Assembly (NCBI RefSeq): GCF_009017415.1
Contig: NC_092409.1
Span: 5,270,001-5,334,000, forward strand
DNA from: Aspergillus flavus
Taxonomy: Eukaryota > Ascomycota > Eurotiomycetes > Eurotiales > Aspergillaceae
Direction: 5' to 3'
DNA length: 64,000 bases
The translations under genes and the position numbers were made by a program. Below are positions 48,176-60,196 of this stretch, one piece after another. Positions within the stretch are counted from its first letter, which is position 1. Every line of letters begins with the position of its first letter. Under the pieces are notes generated by a model, which worked only from the letters and a program-made list of their open reading frames with translations, had not been told where the DNA came from and did no database searches.

Positions 48176-49495
48176 ATGTCCGACGCAAAAAAGAAAGAGA
48201 AAAGACCGCCCCTAACCCACTTTCTCTGTCTCCCTCTAGTCAACTCGACATCACTTCCCCAACTGGAATCCTCTCTGGCAGTATTCAAAGCTTCGATTCC
48301 TCGCCGTACACTCCGCTATGGAGCTCCAGAGCCGCCACTCATCCCTGATGGCGCGCTTCGTCCCGTTGGTACCCTGCACCTGACTCTGGGCGTCATGAGT
48401 CTCCCGACGAAGGAGCGTCTAAACGAGGCCATCGAGTTCTTCCAATCACTAGACCTAGTCACCATGGTGCGCGAAGCCGAGAAGATTGCAAGCGCACGCG
48501 CGCAAGGGAAGAAGAGAAATGCACCATCAGCCTCAGCGACAGAGCAGTCATCTTCGTCGAGCGCTGGGGAAGTCGCCAAGTCGCATGATGAAAGCCGCCC
48601 GAGCCCGTTCACTGTCTCTCTTGAATCTTTGCATGCGCTTCCTCGCGCGCGCACCGCGACGGTCCTACATGCGACTCCTGTCGATCCTACTGCTCGCTTG
48701 TATCCTTTCTGTGAACTGCTGCGGGACAAATTCCTGGAGGCTGGGTTTTTGCTGGGTGAGCAGAAGAAAGAGAAAGATAACAAGCAGACGAACTATAAGT
48801 CTACAGAGGAAATGGCGGCTGAAGAGCCTTCCCTTCTCGAGGAAATGCCAGCCAACATTGCGGAAGAAACCGCACGAATGTCAGACAAGCCGATAAGCAC
48901 TCAGCCTGTATCCAAGAAATCAACAGCTTCAAAACCGAAGATCAGACCGCTTCTCCTGCACGCCACGGTAGCAAATACTATTTATGTCCGTGGGAGAGCA
49001 CGGGGTGGAGGACCGCAGAAGGGTCAAAATCGCAAAAACCAATACACTTTCGATGCACGGGATTTCCTGTCCCACTATCGGAATTATTATGTTGACAGTG
49101 ATAGAACGACTCCTCGAGCTACTGTGGTTACAACTAGCGGGGATGCTAGTGAGCAAGATCAAATAAACGGGGAGGATCTTTCAGAGAATGAGGCTAGCCG
49201 TTCGGAGAGTGAAGGAGATAAGTTGCCGAACAACAGGAGAACATCAAACGATGCCACTGATGGCAGTAGACAGCAATATCCCTTTGTGTGGGCGAAGGAC
49301 TTCCCCCTTGAAACAGTATGTATCTGTGAGATGGGTGCGAAGAAACTTGACCCCGAGGCCGACGAAGATGGAATGAACGCGCGTTTGCAGGAGAAATACC
49401 TGCCTATAGTGGAAAGGAGCTTAGTTTTCAGTCTAGCGAAGACGGAGACGGTAACTAGCTGTGATGGGAGTGTTGGGGGTGTGAATATTTGTTGA
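48176..49495 (+). CDS. 2H phosphoesterase, AKAP7/ASCC1 type
   Basis: A single exon of 439 aa starting MSDAKKKEKRPPLTHFLCLPLVN; the frame is open upstream but the internal Met heads the conserved domain. Two HxT/HxS-type catalytic motifs of the 2H (LigT-like) superfamily are visible: LHLTLGVM near residue 65 and LLHATVANTIY near 260. The two halves are separated by a long variable Ser/Glu/Lys-rich insertion. The C-terminal part is KDFPLETVCICEMGAKK. Human relatives hydrolyse 2',5'-oligoadenylate or act in RNA repair signalling; the substrate here is unknown. Confidence 0.85.
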   Translation: MSDAKKKEKRPPLTHFLCLPLVNSTSLPQLESSLAVFKASIPRRTLRYGAPEPPLIPDGALRPVGTLHLTLGVMSLPTKERLNEAIEFFQSLDLVTMVREAEKIASARAQGKKRNAPSASATEQSSSSSAGEVAKSHDESRPSPFTVSLESLHALPRARTATVLHATPVDPTARLYPFCELLRDKFLEAGFLLGEQKKEKDNKQTNYKSTEEMAAEEPSLLEEMPANIAEETARMSDKPISTQPVSKKSTASKPKIRPLLLHATVANTIYVRGRARGGGPQKGQNRKNQYTFDARDFLSHYRNYYVDSDRTTPRATVVTTSGDASEQDQINGEDLSENEASRSESEGDKLPNNRRTSNDATDGSRQQYPFVWAKDFPLETVCICEMGAKKLDPEADEDGMNARLQEKYLPIVERSLVFSLAKTETVTSCDGSVGGVNIC

Positions 49496-49688
49496 GCGTT
49501 ATATACCCAGCATCAAGTAAATAATTAGGCTTGCATTTAGCCGAAGTAAAGCGAGCATGTAGATTGGAATCTTTGGATTCATATTATAGAATACATCTTG
49601 GCAACAGCCCAGCCTGGCATCTAACCAGAAACAACTCCTAACGCCACGCTGAATAGAGCACTGTCATTCATCCCTAGATATCATTCAA

Positions 49689-51968
49689 CTACCTCATCCG
49701 GCTCATAAGAGTCTCCATACCTCTTTCTACGGACAACTCGGCTGCCTTGGCCTTGACAGCACTGATCATGCTTCTCTCAAAGTCATCCCTTGTCCTAAGC
49801 ACTGCCTCAACCCACGTCAGTTGCAGATCCCAGTATTCCATCTTGAAGTCCTCATAGACTGCAACAACGGCAGGGCCCTTCTCCGATTCAAGTAGACGAA
49901 CCAACCAGTCGACGAGTCGCCACTTTTGCTTGATGGTACTGGCGAACGAGTCCGGATAGTTTTGGAAGAAGGCGAAAACGGTGAGAACGTCGTCCTTGAA
50001 CTTGTCCGTGTATGGATCAGCGTGTCGCCGAAACTTGACGCCGCGATTGCGCACAGATGACAGGTACCGGACCAAGAGTTCGTCGGAGAGTTCCTCGACT
50101 AAGATGTCGATAAGGGATGGGTGGATGACAGGGGAGTAATCGGCCATGTAATCTTCGAATGTAGAAGTGATTCGCTTTATTGCAAAGTCGCCATACCACT
50201 TCTGAGTGAAGAAATCGGGGATAGTAGCGCGGAAGTCGACCGCAAAAACCACTTCGACGAATTGAGTAAGACAATAGGTACTTAGATCCACGTAACCGTC
50301 GCGAAGAGCGTCCAGCTCGGGTATAGCTCGCGCTGCCATGTATTTTGGGTCGACGAGTGCCTCGAACTCGCGCTTGAACCTCGACAGGTAGCCCAGTTGT
50401 CCTGATTCATCGTTGTCATCGATGCAAGCAATCTGGTCGTTTGCCACCGCAATAAGCCAATCTTGCAACAGCTGTAATCCATCAAGCTGGTCGCCACCTG
50501 GCGCCTTGTACTTGGCACACTCCTCTTCGATGAGCGACTGCCAAGCAGCTTGACGTCCCTTGAGCACTCGGAACATAGCATCGATAATGCCTTCGACCAG
50601 GTCTGTACGGGATGAGGCTTTGGCTGCCTGGATCTGTTCATGGATCATGCGCCACATATCTGGAAGGGTTTTGGTGCGAAAGTAGCCCTCTGCATTAGTG
50701 TCCAGAGAGTCAGGAATGCGCTCCACCAGGCCTTTCCTGTCGGTCTCTGTGATCCTCTCCATCCATTCTTCGACCGCTTTAATGATAATGCTCTGCCACT
50801 GTCGAATGAGCTCAGGTTCACGATCGTCGAGAATGTTTGGCCGCAGGTCTGTCTGTTTCCAGCCTAGTTTGTTCATCTTCTTGTAGTATTTCTCACTCCA
50901 GTGGATAATAGAAAGCAGATTATCTGGGGGTAGCTCAGGGTCATTGATCAGATCCACGAAAAAGTCATGCATCATCCGATGGTAGATATCGGTGTATGTC
51001 TTATAGATCTTCCACTTCTTGGGCATCAATGTCTGCATGCCCTGCTTAACCGAGAAGAGGTCATTAAAGAACCATCGGAAACTCTTCTCTAGGGTATCCG
51101 GATCGCCGAGGAATTCTTCCTTAGTATTCTCAAACTGGTTCTGTGCGTAGAACTCAATAGCTTGGAGAAACTTTTCTTTATAGCCCCTAACCGTCTTGGG
51201 GCCAACATTCATCGACTTGAACCGGCCTGCTAGATCCTGGTGGTCTTTCTGTGCTTCCTGCAAAGCACGGACCGTTTCATCCTTCTTCTCCTCATTCATG
51301 ACAACAACAGCCAGCCGGACAACCATACTAGGGTTGTCAGACTGCACAAGAGGGATCAGATTCATACAAGCAGTTCCCAAATGATCATCGAACCAGTCGA
51401 TAACACTATCCAGACCCTGGAAGTAATCCTCTAGCGTGGCTTCACTGCTCGGGTCCTGGGCCTTCCGTATCTGATCCATCGCCTCGTCACGAAAATCTCT
51501 CAACTTAGAGATCTGCATATGGGCCCGCAGCAGATTCGGCTGGTTCTCGAGATCATCGTCATCCTCTCTTAGGAGACTCTCAACCTCAGCAAGATTCTCA
51601 CTAAAGTTCTCCAGTCCCTTCTTCATCATCAAGACGGCCTCGAAGTTCCTCTGCACTTTGGCAAGTCGGTCAATCTGGGAGAAGTCCTCGACACTGGATT
51701 GTGACTCCGCGCATAGTTTGTCGATTCCCTGGAGCTCATCTTTCGTCTTGGAAACCTGGCGCTGACCTTCTGTTAGCGCGCTGATGCTGCGTTGTACTGT
51801 CTCTAATTGATCCCGGAGGCCTTCTCGGAGCTGTGAATCGACGGCTGCCTTCTTCCGCGAGTATTCCGCTCTCAGTCCGGCGATCTTGTCTAGGTCTTCC
51901 GGGTGACGCAGGATATCTTCTAACCGTGGTAGAGCCACCGTTCCTTCCGAGTCGCCGCCTCGCGCCAT
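49689..51968 (-). CDS. sec6: Exocyst subunit Sec6
   Basis: Subunit of the exocyst tethering complex at sites of polarised secretion such as hyphal tips. A single exon of 759 aa starts MARGGDSEGTVALPRLEDIL; six upstream in-frame codons (MYDIVE) are less likely. An N-terminal coiled coil (about 20-130) is followed by the helical-rod Sec6 domain, with MMHDFFVDLINDPELPPDNLLSI, WSEKYYKKMNKLGW, and the C-terminal FFTQKWYGDFAIKRITSTFEDYMADY and KFKDDVLTVFAFF blocks. It overlaps no other gene and is convergent with the 2H phosphoesterase gene. Confidence 0.95.
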   Translation of the reverse strand: MARGGDSEGTVALPRLEDILRHPEDLDKIAGLRAEYSRKKAAVDSQLREGLRDQLETVQRSISALTEGQRQVSKTKDELQGIDKLCAESQSSVEDFSQIDRLAKVQRNFEAVLMMKKGLENFSENLAEVESLLREDDDDLENQPNLLRAHMQISKLRDFRDEAMDQIRKAQDPSSEATLEDYFQGLDSVIDWFDDHLGTACMNLIPLVQSDNPSMVVRLAVVVMNEEKKDETVRALQEAQKDHQDLAGRFKSMNVGPKTVRGYKEKFLQAIEFYAQNQFENTKEEFLGDPDTLEKSFRWFFNDLFSVKQGMQTLMPKKWKIYKTYTDIYHRMMHDFFVDLINDPELPPDNLLSIIHWSEKYYKKMNKLGWKQTDLRPNILDDREPELIRQWQSIIIKAVEEWMERITETDRKGLVERIPDSLDTNAEGYFRTKTLPDMWRMIHEQIQAAKASSRTDLVEGIIDAMFRVLKGRQAAWQSLIEEECAKYKAPGGDQLDGLQLLQDWLIAVANDQIACIDDNDESGQLGYLSRFKREFEALVDPKYMAARAIPELDALRDGYVDLSTYCLTQFVEVVFAVDFRATIPDFFTQKWYGDFAIKRITSTFEDYMADYSPVIHPSLIDILVEELSDELLVRYLSSVRNRGVKFRRHADPYTDKFKDDVLTVFAFFQNYPDSFASTIKQKWRLVDWLVRLLESEKGPAVVAVYEDFKMEYWDLQLTWVEAVLRTRDDFERSMISAVKAKAAELSVERGMETLMSRMR

Positions 51969-52680
51969 TTCGACGATATCATACACTAGGTAAAGGTGCT
52001 AGATCGGGATAAAGTACAATTGATAAGTGCTTTGCCTGCTACAGGATCATTCAACTCGGTAATTCCGTAGTATGATCAGGCAAAAGAACGACAGAGAAAT
52101 CGGTATAAAGGATATCCGTTACAGCTCCTAGTCGCAATGTAATCGATGCTGCCGCAATCAATAGTATGCCAAGTATACCCTCTTAAACGCACAGCGCTTT
52201 GAAACCGGGTTGTATTTCGTTCAATCGTACGTATAATCACAGCAAGGCAGTAGCCACACGCATGCGACTATGTCTTATAGCACTCAATGGCATATACCCA
52301 CGTTTCTTTCAACAAATAGATTGTCAGGTTGAAACGGGGGCGCTCCGCCCGCCAGGAAGACGCCGGCAGAATACTATACACGTGACTCTCCGCCTCGCAG
52401 GCCGACTGGATCGGAAAGCCAAAATTCCCGCCGTGATGGTTTGATATACAATTATCTGTCTTGGTGCGATTGTCCCATATCCCAGGATCAAAACACAGCT
52501 CCAGGCTTGTCGCAATAAATTGCTCATCTGTGCAATTCAACCAGACGTGAAATCACGGACCCTCCGCCGAAAATCCATTTCCAGGCTGCGCCGCGAAATC
52601 TAGAAAAAACGACTCCCAAAAGACACCCTAAAACTCACCTCTCCGACGATCCAAAACTCATATAAACTCCTTCTTCCAAA
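51969..52680. other. Divergent spacer between sec6 and the uL30m gene
   Basis: 700 bases holding both promoters. Overlapping short frames at 52199-52540 have no protein-like features. Confidence 0.45.
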
Positions 52681-52965
52681 ATGAGCTACTTCCGCGTCAC
52701 CCTCGTACGCTCCGCGATCGGTCTTCCCCGGAGAACAACAGACGTCCTCAAGGCCCTGGGCCTCAAGAAGCGCATGGCAACTGTGTTCCACCCCGTGTCT
52801 CCGTCAGTCGCCGGTCAGATCATGAAAGTTAAGGAGCTGGTCGATGTCCGTGAGGTCGATAGACGGTTAACGAAACAAGAAGTTCATCTGGAACGGAAGC
52901 CGGATCCAGGATACTACATCGAACAGACATCGGGTGCTGAGTGGAAGGCGAAGAGGAGTCAATAG
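52681..52965 (+). CDS. mrpl33: Mitochondrial ribosomal protein uL30m
   Basis: Large-subunit mitochondrial ribosomal protein, homologous to yeast Mrpl33 (bacterial L30). A single exon of 94 aa. The L30 fold is clear: [41 protein letters not shown] and [14 protein letters not shown]. There is no long cleavable presequence, as in yeast. Confidence 0.94.
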   Translation: MSYFRVTLVRSAIGLPRRTTDVLKALGLKKRMATVFHPVSPSVAGQIMKVKELVDVREVDRRLTKQEVHLERKPDPGYYIEQTSGAEWKAKRSQ

Positions 52966-53468
52966 ACGTTGACATTTTATATTGATACTCCACTTTTACT
53001 TTTATTTATTTTCACTCTTTGCTCGGAAGGCTCTGGGATACGAACTCTGGCTTCTATGGTCAACGCATGATGGTGCCTGTGAAGCTGGAAGAGTCAGGTC
53101 CGAATTTTCTCGAAATCTTTTGCGGTCGAAATGTTTTCTGTATCTGCTTGCATGGAGCGGTCTTATTTCTTACATTTTCAGTCTTTGTTCGACATGACTT
53201 ACTGTACTATACATACTTTGCTACTGTGTTATATTAGGGCACTGGGAATCTAAGTGATCTCGAAGAAATCGATATTGGATATTGCTCGAAACTCTTTAAG
53301 GGTAGACTGCCTGTTTTATTTACGTTAGTGAATGCGAAGCCCGGTTTTAACGCCAGAAACGCCATTCCCCAATAACGTCGCAGGAAGACGCGTTTCTTCC
53401 ATGCCATATAAGGGCTCTCCGCATTCAAAGAATATTAACAATGTATTTTTGCAATCAATAAGAAACAC
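52966..53468. other. Spacer between convergent genes
   Basis: 3' flanks of the uL30m and S1P lyase genes; AT-rich, no gene seen. Confidence 0.45.
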
Positions 53469-55402
53469 CTAGGCTTTATACAGAGTGTCCAGGAAACCTT
53501 CTGCCAGACGACTGACAATACTTTTATCAGGCATGCTGCCGGCTACGCCATACAAGGCAGCTGTATCGCCACGCTTGATGATGTACGACTTTCCTTGTCG
53601 CTTCCTCTCCTCTGCCTTATCCAATTCCTTTTCGACAACCTCAACGAGGTCAGCAGTGAGTTTGTCAAGAGCAGAGGCTGTAGGAATAGTGAACGCTACA
53701 TGAATCGCCGCAGGCGATTGGAGAGCGTTGAGATGCCAGCCCTTAGCGGACAAAGCATCAGCCATATCGTAGATGTCAACGGCACCGTTTTTGCTCTGGA
53801 AAGCAACAACGCTGATCATAGGCTTTCCAACAACATCGAGGTTCTTCGATAAGAGTGGATGCTCTCTAATGGATGCCTCGAACTTCTTTGCTGCACCAAC
53901 AATGTCAAGGCAACTCTTGATGTAACCAGACTCTCCAACACTCATCAGACTGGCCCAGCAGCCCGCGATAAGAGCACCTGGCCGAGATCCTGCCACGGAT
54001 GGAGATGCATAGACACCACCGGACCAGTCAGGATAGACGAAATACTGATAGCTGCGGTAGGTCCGGTTTCGGTATAGCAACACGGAGTTGCCCTTCGGCG
54101 CGAATCCGTATTTGTGCGTGTCTACACTGATGCTGGTCACACCAGGGAGGCGGAAGTCAAATCCACCCTCCTCTTCATAAGGAGATGGGAAACCGGCCTT
54201 CTTAAGGAACGCAACCACAAAGGAGCCCAAGCAGCAATCAACATGCAGAGGGATCTTGTATGCTGTGGCAAGTCGGGACAAGGCAGGAATATCATCAACA
54301 ATTCCATGAGGAAAGTTTGGCGCGGAACCAACGAGGAGAACAGTGTTCGGGTTGATTAAGCGACGCACCGAAGGAATATCGACTTTGTACTCTGGAGCTG
54401 GGCAGGGTACGCGATGCAGTTTGATTCCGAAGTATTCGGAAGCCTTGTAGAAAGCAGCATGAGCGGTATCAGGAATGATCCTGTAACTGTCAGTACGGAT
54501 CAGTTTACCGTAGGTAGCTTAATCTCACATTTCCGGCTCTGTTACTCTGCGTTCAGCGTACGCCTTTTGCCGCGCTGCCAGACAGGCCATCAGGATAGAT
54601 TCAGTACCACCGGCCGTAGTAACACCAGCACCATCAGACGGAGCATTGAACAGTGCGAGTACCTGAGTTTGATCACATGAGTCGTCAAATTCATATTGCT
54701 TGACAGGATGACCCAACCTACCATAGCCACAATTTCAGCTTCCATCTTCCGGACACCAGGGAAAACATCTGGGTGGATGGGATTGGCGACCCCAAACTGC
54801 CCAAATGCTTCAGCCTGAAGCTTCAGAAGATCTTGTCCACCGTGGTACACAGCTCCGCTGACGCGACCATCTTCCCACCGGGTGTGTTCCATATTTGCCA
54901 GCTTCTCGAGCTCGGCGCGGATCTGTTCGGGGGTCCATCCTTCTTTAGGCAGATTTAAATATCTCGTGACGCCAGGGCCAGTTGCAACAAGCTTTGTCTC
55001 CAGGTTTTCGATTGCTGACGAAACTTGCTTGTCGACCTGACCGCGAACACCGGGGAAGCGCAAGAAGACAGAGTAGCAGAAGAGACGGATCGCGGCGTAG
55101 ACATTCCGGAGGCTGCCGAGGACACCATAACCACGTAAAGAATAGAACGTCTTGCGAACGTAGCGAAGAATGAAAAATAAGAATACAATGTTCTTAAGAC
55201 TGTTGTTTCATTAGAGAAGTCGAGGACCAAGACGAAAGTTTTAGGAGGCTGGCATTATAGAAGCTGTTGGGGGACAGCGGGGGGAAGTGGAATGATGTTC
55301 CACTTACATATCCAGATTCAACGCCGCCAACTGCGCATTAGGAGCTCTGCTGTATCCCAACAGCTTATTTTGTAAAGCAACTGGAAGAACCGAGGACGCC
55401 AT
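53469..55402 (-). CDS. dpl1: Sphingosine-1-phosphate lyase
   Basis: PLP-dependent ER enzyme that splits phosphorylated long-chain bases to ethanolamine phosphate and a fatty aldehyde, the only exit from sphingolipids. Exons 55308-55402, 54722-55199, 54529-54662 and 53469-54480 give 572 aa. A membrane anchor lies near residues 33-43 (NIVFLFFILRYV). The group II decarboxylase-like core has SGAVYHGG, GGTESILMACLAAR, HVDCCLGSF, and the PLP lysine in SVDTHKYGFAPKG at about residue 359. C-terminal blocks are intact. Exon 1 is supported by MASSVLPVALQNKLLG and exact frame joining. Confidence 0.95.
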
Positions 55403-56114
55403 GTTTATGTCCAAAACAGTCACAAAGACTGATTAGAAAGCAATATGGCCTCCAAAGATAAAAGATAAAAGATAACAAGAATGGACTGGGGAACTGTGGA
55501 AAGGTCGGAATTGACGTTCCAGGGAAATGGGTCTAGAGGGAAGCCGCTATTAAGAATGCCGATGATACCACCACAGCCTCGGCTGATGCCGCACATGCAA
55601 CATCTTTCCAGTGTTGCAGTGCACTGACGCCTTCCTTTCCTGCAGAATTAGTTTCCCCGGGTCTACTACTACGGAGTAAAGTACATCATACTTTGCATAC
55701 TCCGTACAAAGCTGCTACTAAGCGAACCCGAACAACCAAGAAGACATAGATCAATGACGAAATAGTTTTCTGCGTGGATTTTTATCAGAGGAAAAATGCA
55801 GTCATCTAAGTCTGCTTATATACAAACTCCTCCGGACCAACGCGATCCAAACACCAGTCTCTCCTTCCTTTTTTCACATCCATGGACAAGACTTTTAAAT
55901 ACCCGATAACAATGTAGCCCGAGACGCATAAATAAACAACAAATCATGAAAAATCGCATCTTCGTCGGGAGCCGCTGAGATAAGAAAGTTCTAAAACACT
56001 GGGCCCTTTAATCCAAAGATATAATTCCGAAATGCAAAGGGGAAATAAGAAACACAAAAGGGAAAGAGATAGAAAGGGAGGCGAAAAGATTTAAACCAAG
56101 ATGAGCGGCATCGT
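55403..56114. other. Spacer with inverted repeat
   Basis: Upstream of dpl1 and downstream of the homocitrate synthase gene. Carries an imperfect hairpin built from TACGGAGTA and TACTCCGTA (55670-55706). No gene seen. Confidence 0.5.
55670..55706. repeat. Inverted repeat TACGGAGTA ... TACTCCGTA
   Basis: Two nine-base arms at 55670-55678 and 55698-55706 are exact reverse complements. Inside them AAGTA and TACTT extend pairing after a three-base bulge, leaving a loop of about five bases. It could fold as a hairpin in DNA or RNA. Confidence 0.6.
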
Positions 56115-57742
<1,628 letters not shown>

Positions 57743-57869
57743 TGTGACGATATCTATAGATAGTGGGGTAAAGTCTAGAAGTTGGATGGAAATAAAAGCC
57801 GCTGAAACGAGGTTGAAGTTAGACCAAATTGGACGAAGTATAGGGAAGTATATATAGCAGCACTCACAA

Positions 57870-57876
57870 TGAGTCA
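57870..57876. promoter_or_regulatory. Gcn4/CpcA-type site TGAGTCA
   Basis: A perfect TGA(C/G)TCA heptamer about 130 bases upstream of the homocitrate synthase ATG. This is the cross-pathway control element recognised by CpcA/Gcn4, which derepresses amino-acid synthesis genes on starvation. The site/gene pairing is as expected; occupancy is not tested. Confidence 0.65.
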
Positions 57877-58474
57877 CAGGCTAAACGATCAAATGTTTAT
57901 ATGAATACCCGGGAGGTAAAAAAAGGAAAGCAGGAAAAGAGTCATAGACAGGAAAAGTGGGTGGAGTCCATTTAAAAGGCGGGCGGTCTACTCTTTTCGG
58001 AGGTATGACTCGGCCGTCCACTTTCACAGATTTGCGGCAATGAAAGAAAATTTCACAGGCCGAGCAACTTTGTGTGGGGAATCCCTTGTCCAGAGCGCTT
58101 GCGGAAGCCCCAATTGCTCATCTTTGAGGATCTTCCCCAACCTCGAAGTGGCTTAGCGTAGTGCAGTAGTAATACGCATTACTATTCAGCTTTGATATCG
58201 TCTGTTAGGATCATCGAGGGAGAGAGTTTTGCCACCAAAAGACGCTGTTTGAATTTGCACCAATTGCCATTGATTGACTCTTGGAATACTAGAAATTTTT
58301 GCCCCTCGTAGTTTGTACAGTACCTATGTAATTTTACCATCAATACCTGTGCGTTGGGTTTTACTAGTACTGGGTAGTATGCTCCCTGTCCATAGAAAGT
58401 GGCTTCTCCCAAGGAATCCCATACTGGCAACCGACATCGGCATTGGTTGTAGAGGGAGGGGCTCCCAAATAACT

Positions 58475-58490
58475 TACGGAGTACTCCGTA
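58475..58490. repeat. 16-base perfect palindrome TACGGAGTACTCCGTA
   Basis: Self-complementary over all 16 bases. Its half TACGGAGTA or TACTCCGTA recurs in other spacers of this window (11747-11762, 55670-55706, and shorter matches). Role unknown. Confidence 0.6.
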
Positions 58491-59213
58491 TGTGGGCACC
58501 TTCAGTCTCCAAGATTACACCTACTGAGTTAGTAGTAGAACGCAGGCATTACCCTTGAGGCAATGAAAAATTTTTTGAAAGTAAATAAAAATAAAAATAG
58601 GTTCTAGAAAGCACACAATTGATAATCAACATACTACTTACTAGTATATCACTAGGCACTCGCTACGTCTGCTTACATATCTACTCCACTTCCACAGCTT
58701 ACTTGCTCGAGTTAGTTAATATGGCCTCTGATATTGATTGACCGGATCTCCTACAGGGTATGTCTCTTCTCTTTTTTAACGGAGTAATCTAGCCCATATA
58801 AAACATGGGAGAATGTAATCAATTGGGTAGCCGTGATGACTACGCCAACCTTCACCGGTTTCGTCGACGTCATGCCCTCCGACACCGCCCTTGATCGCCT
58901 AGGCAATGGCGTACTAATGGGTGTTCTTCGCTGTCTGGTTGGTTTGGCTCATCGGACGAACCGTACCGAGTACTACTACTGGTAATGGACAACCCACACC
59001 GGGAATTAATACTTTAAGCAATAACAACATAGTGGATTTTTGGTTATATTTATATGGTAGCCCAATGCGCTTTTATCAGCAGGGAGAATGACGAAAGTCA
59101 GAAAATATGTATGACCTATGCCTCGTAATGTCATTGCGATCCGTCCCTTCAAGCACGGGCGGATTCTAGAAGGATGCTGAGTGATTCAAATCAATGGAAC
59201 AAGCATCCACGAT

Positions 59214-60196
59214 TCATTGTCTCCTCCAGCTCTTTAACCTCATCGAATCCTGTCTAAATGCAAATCTTGCAGTGCGCTCAATCTCGCTATGTAAGTCGGG
59301 ATCTGCCACTTCTGACAAGCCTGAGTCGGTGTCGTCCGTATATTTTTTCAACGCCGAGGCAGCATTGGAATGATAGAATTCGCTTCTACTTTTCCGAAGG
59401 CGCTGGCTCTTAGATTTCCCAATCCCGTACCCTTTACCTCGAGATCCCATAACACTCCCGAGTCCAATCCTTCTGCTCTCCCGCATGCCAAAGAATAGAC
59501 CAGCCACAACAACGATAATGACACTGAGGCTTACCGGGAGGCCAATAAACAGGGCTCGTTTGTTGAAGGTCATGGGAGGAGAAGGTTTGTAGTGCTCTAC
59601 TGGTTTAGGATGAAGTGTGATCCTCGGTCCTTTTCGGATACTCGCTCGTGTGCCTGACGCAGGGTTCAGTTCGATAAGGTAAAAGGTCAAATCATTGTGC
59701 GCCTTCTCTTGGAGCCATTCCTTGCGCATGTGGAGGGGAAGATAGCCGTAGCTGTTGTCCGTTTTCTCAGATGTGAACGCGGAGTCTCCAACGGTGGAAT
59801 TTGAGTATCTCATTTCAATAGTAATAGAAGCATTGAGCGGATAGAAATCGGCATTCCAGGTAACATAGTAGGTGGCGTCTACTATCACATCGGCTCCATC
59901 CTGCGGCAGACAGAATGGTGCGAAGGGACCATCGATGTCAGTACAGACGGGGAAATCATCCGGAGAAGCATTATTTGTCTGTAGGTGCGCAGTTGTTTTG
60001 GACTCTTCAATCCAACCCACCGCTGTAATGGTAATTAAACTCTCATCGAAACTTCCAGGTTTAGAAGACAGTGCTTACCAGGGCTAGGTCCGAGTTCATC
60101 TGTTCCTTGTACCGCAGCGCCAAGGCAATGACTATAGAGAGCAGTTGTCGTGGTCACTAGTGCGATGACTTTAGGGAACGGAACGAGGGACCTCAT
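59214..60196 (-). CDS. Predicted type I membrane glycoprotein, function unknown
   Basis: Exons 60079-60196 and 59214-60022 give 308 aa. A signal peptide (MRSLVPFPKVIALVTTTTALYSHCLGA) precedes an extracellular/luminal domain with N-glycosylation sequons (NNAS, NAS, NST) and a Cys pair (CTDIDGPFAPFC). One membrane segment follows near residues 190-215 (ALFIGLPVSLSVIIVVVAGLFFGM), then a basic, Ser-rich cytosolic tail. The luminal blocks FAPFCLPQDG and YYVTWNADFYP look like a conserved fungal family of wall/surface proteins whose function I do not know. Upstream Met codons exist, but this Met heads the signal peptide. Confidence 0.75.

Larger units (their letters stand above)
57743..59213. other. 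1.5 kb spacer upstream of homocitrate synthase
   Basis: Carries TGAGTCA (57870-57876), a 16-base palindrome (58475-58490), and a short coding-like stretch on the plus strand at 58836-58985 (49 codons, MTTPTFTGFVDVMPSDTALD) with no recognised family. No complete gene seen. Confidence 0.5.

Noticed and set aside
48316..48783. 155-codon minus-strand frame
   Set aside because: Shadow of the 2H phosphoesterase coding exon.
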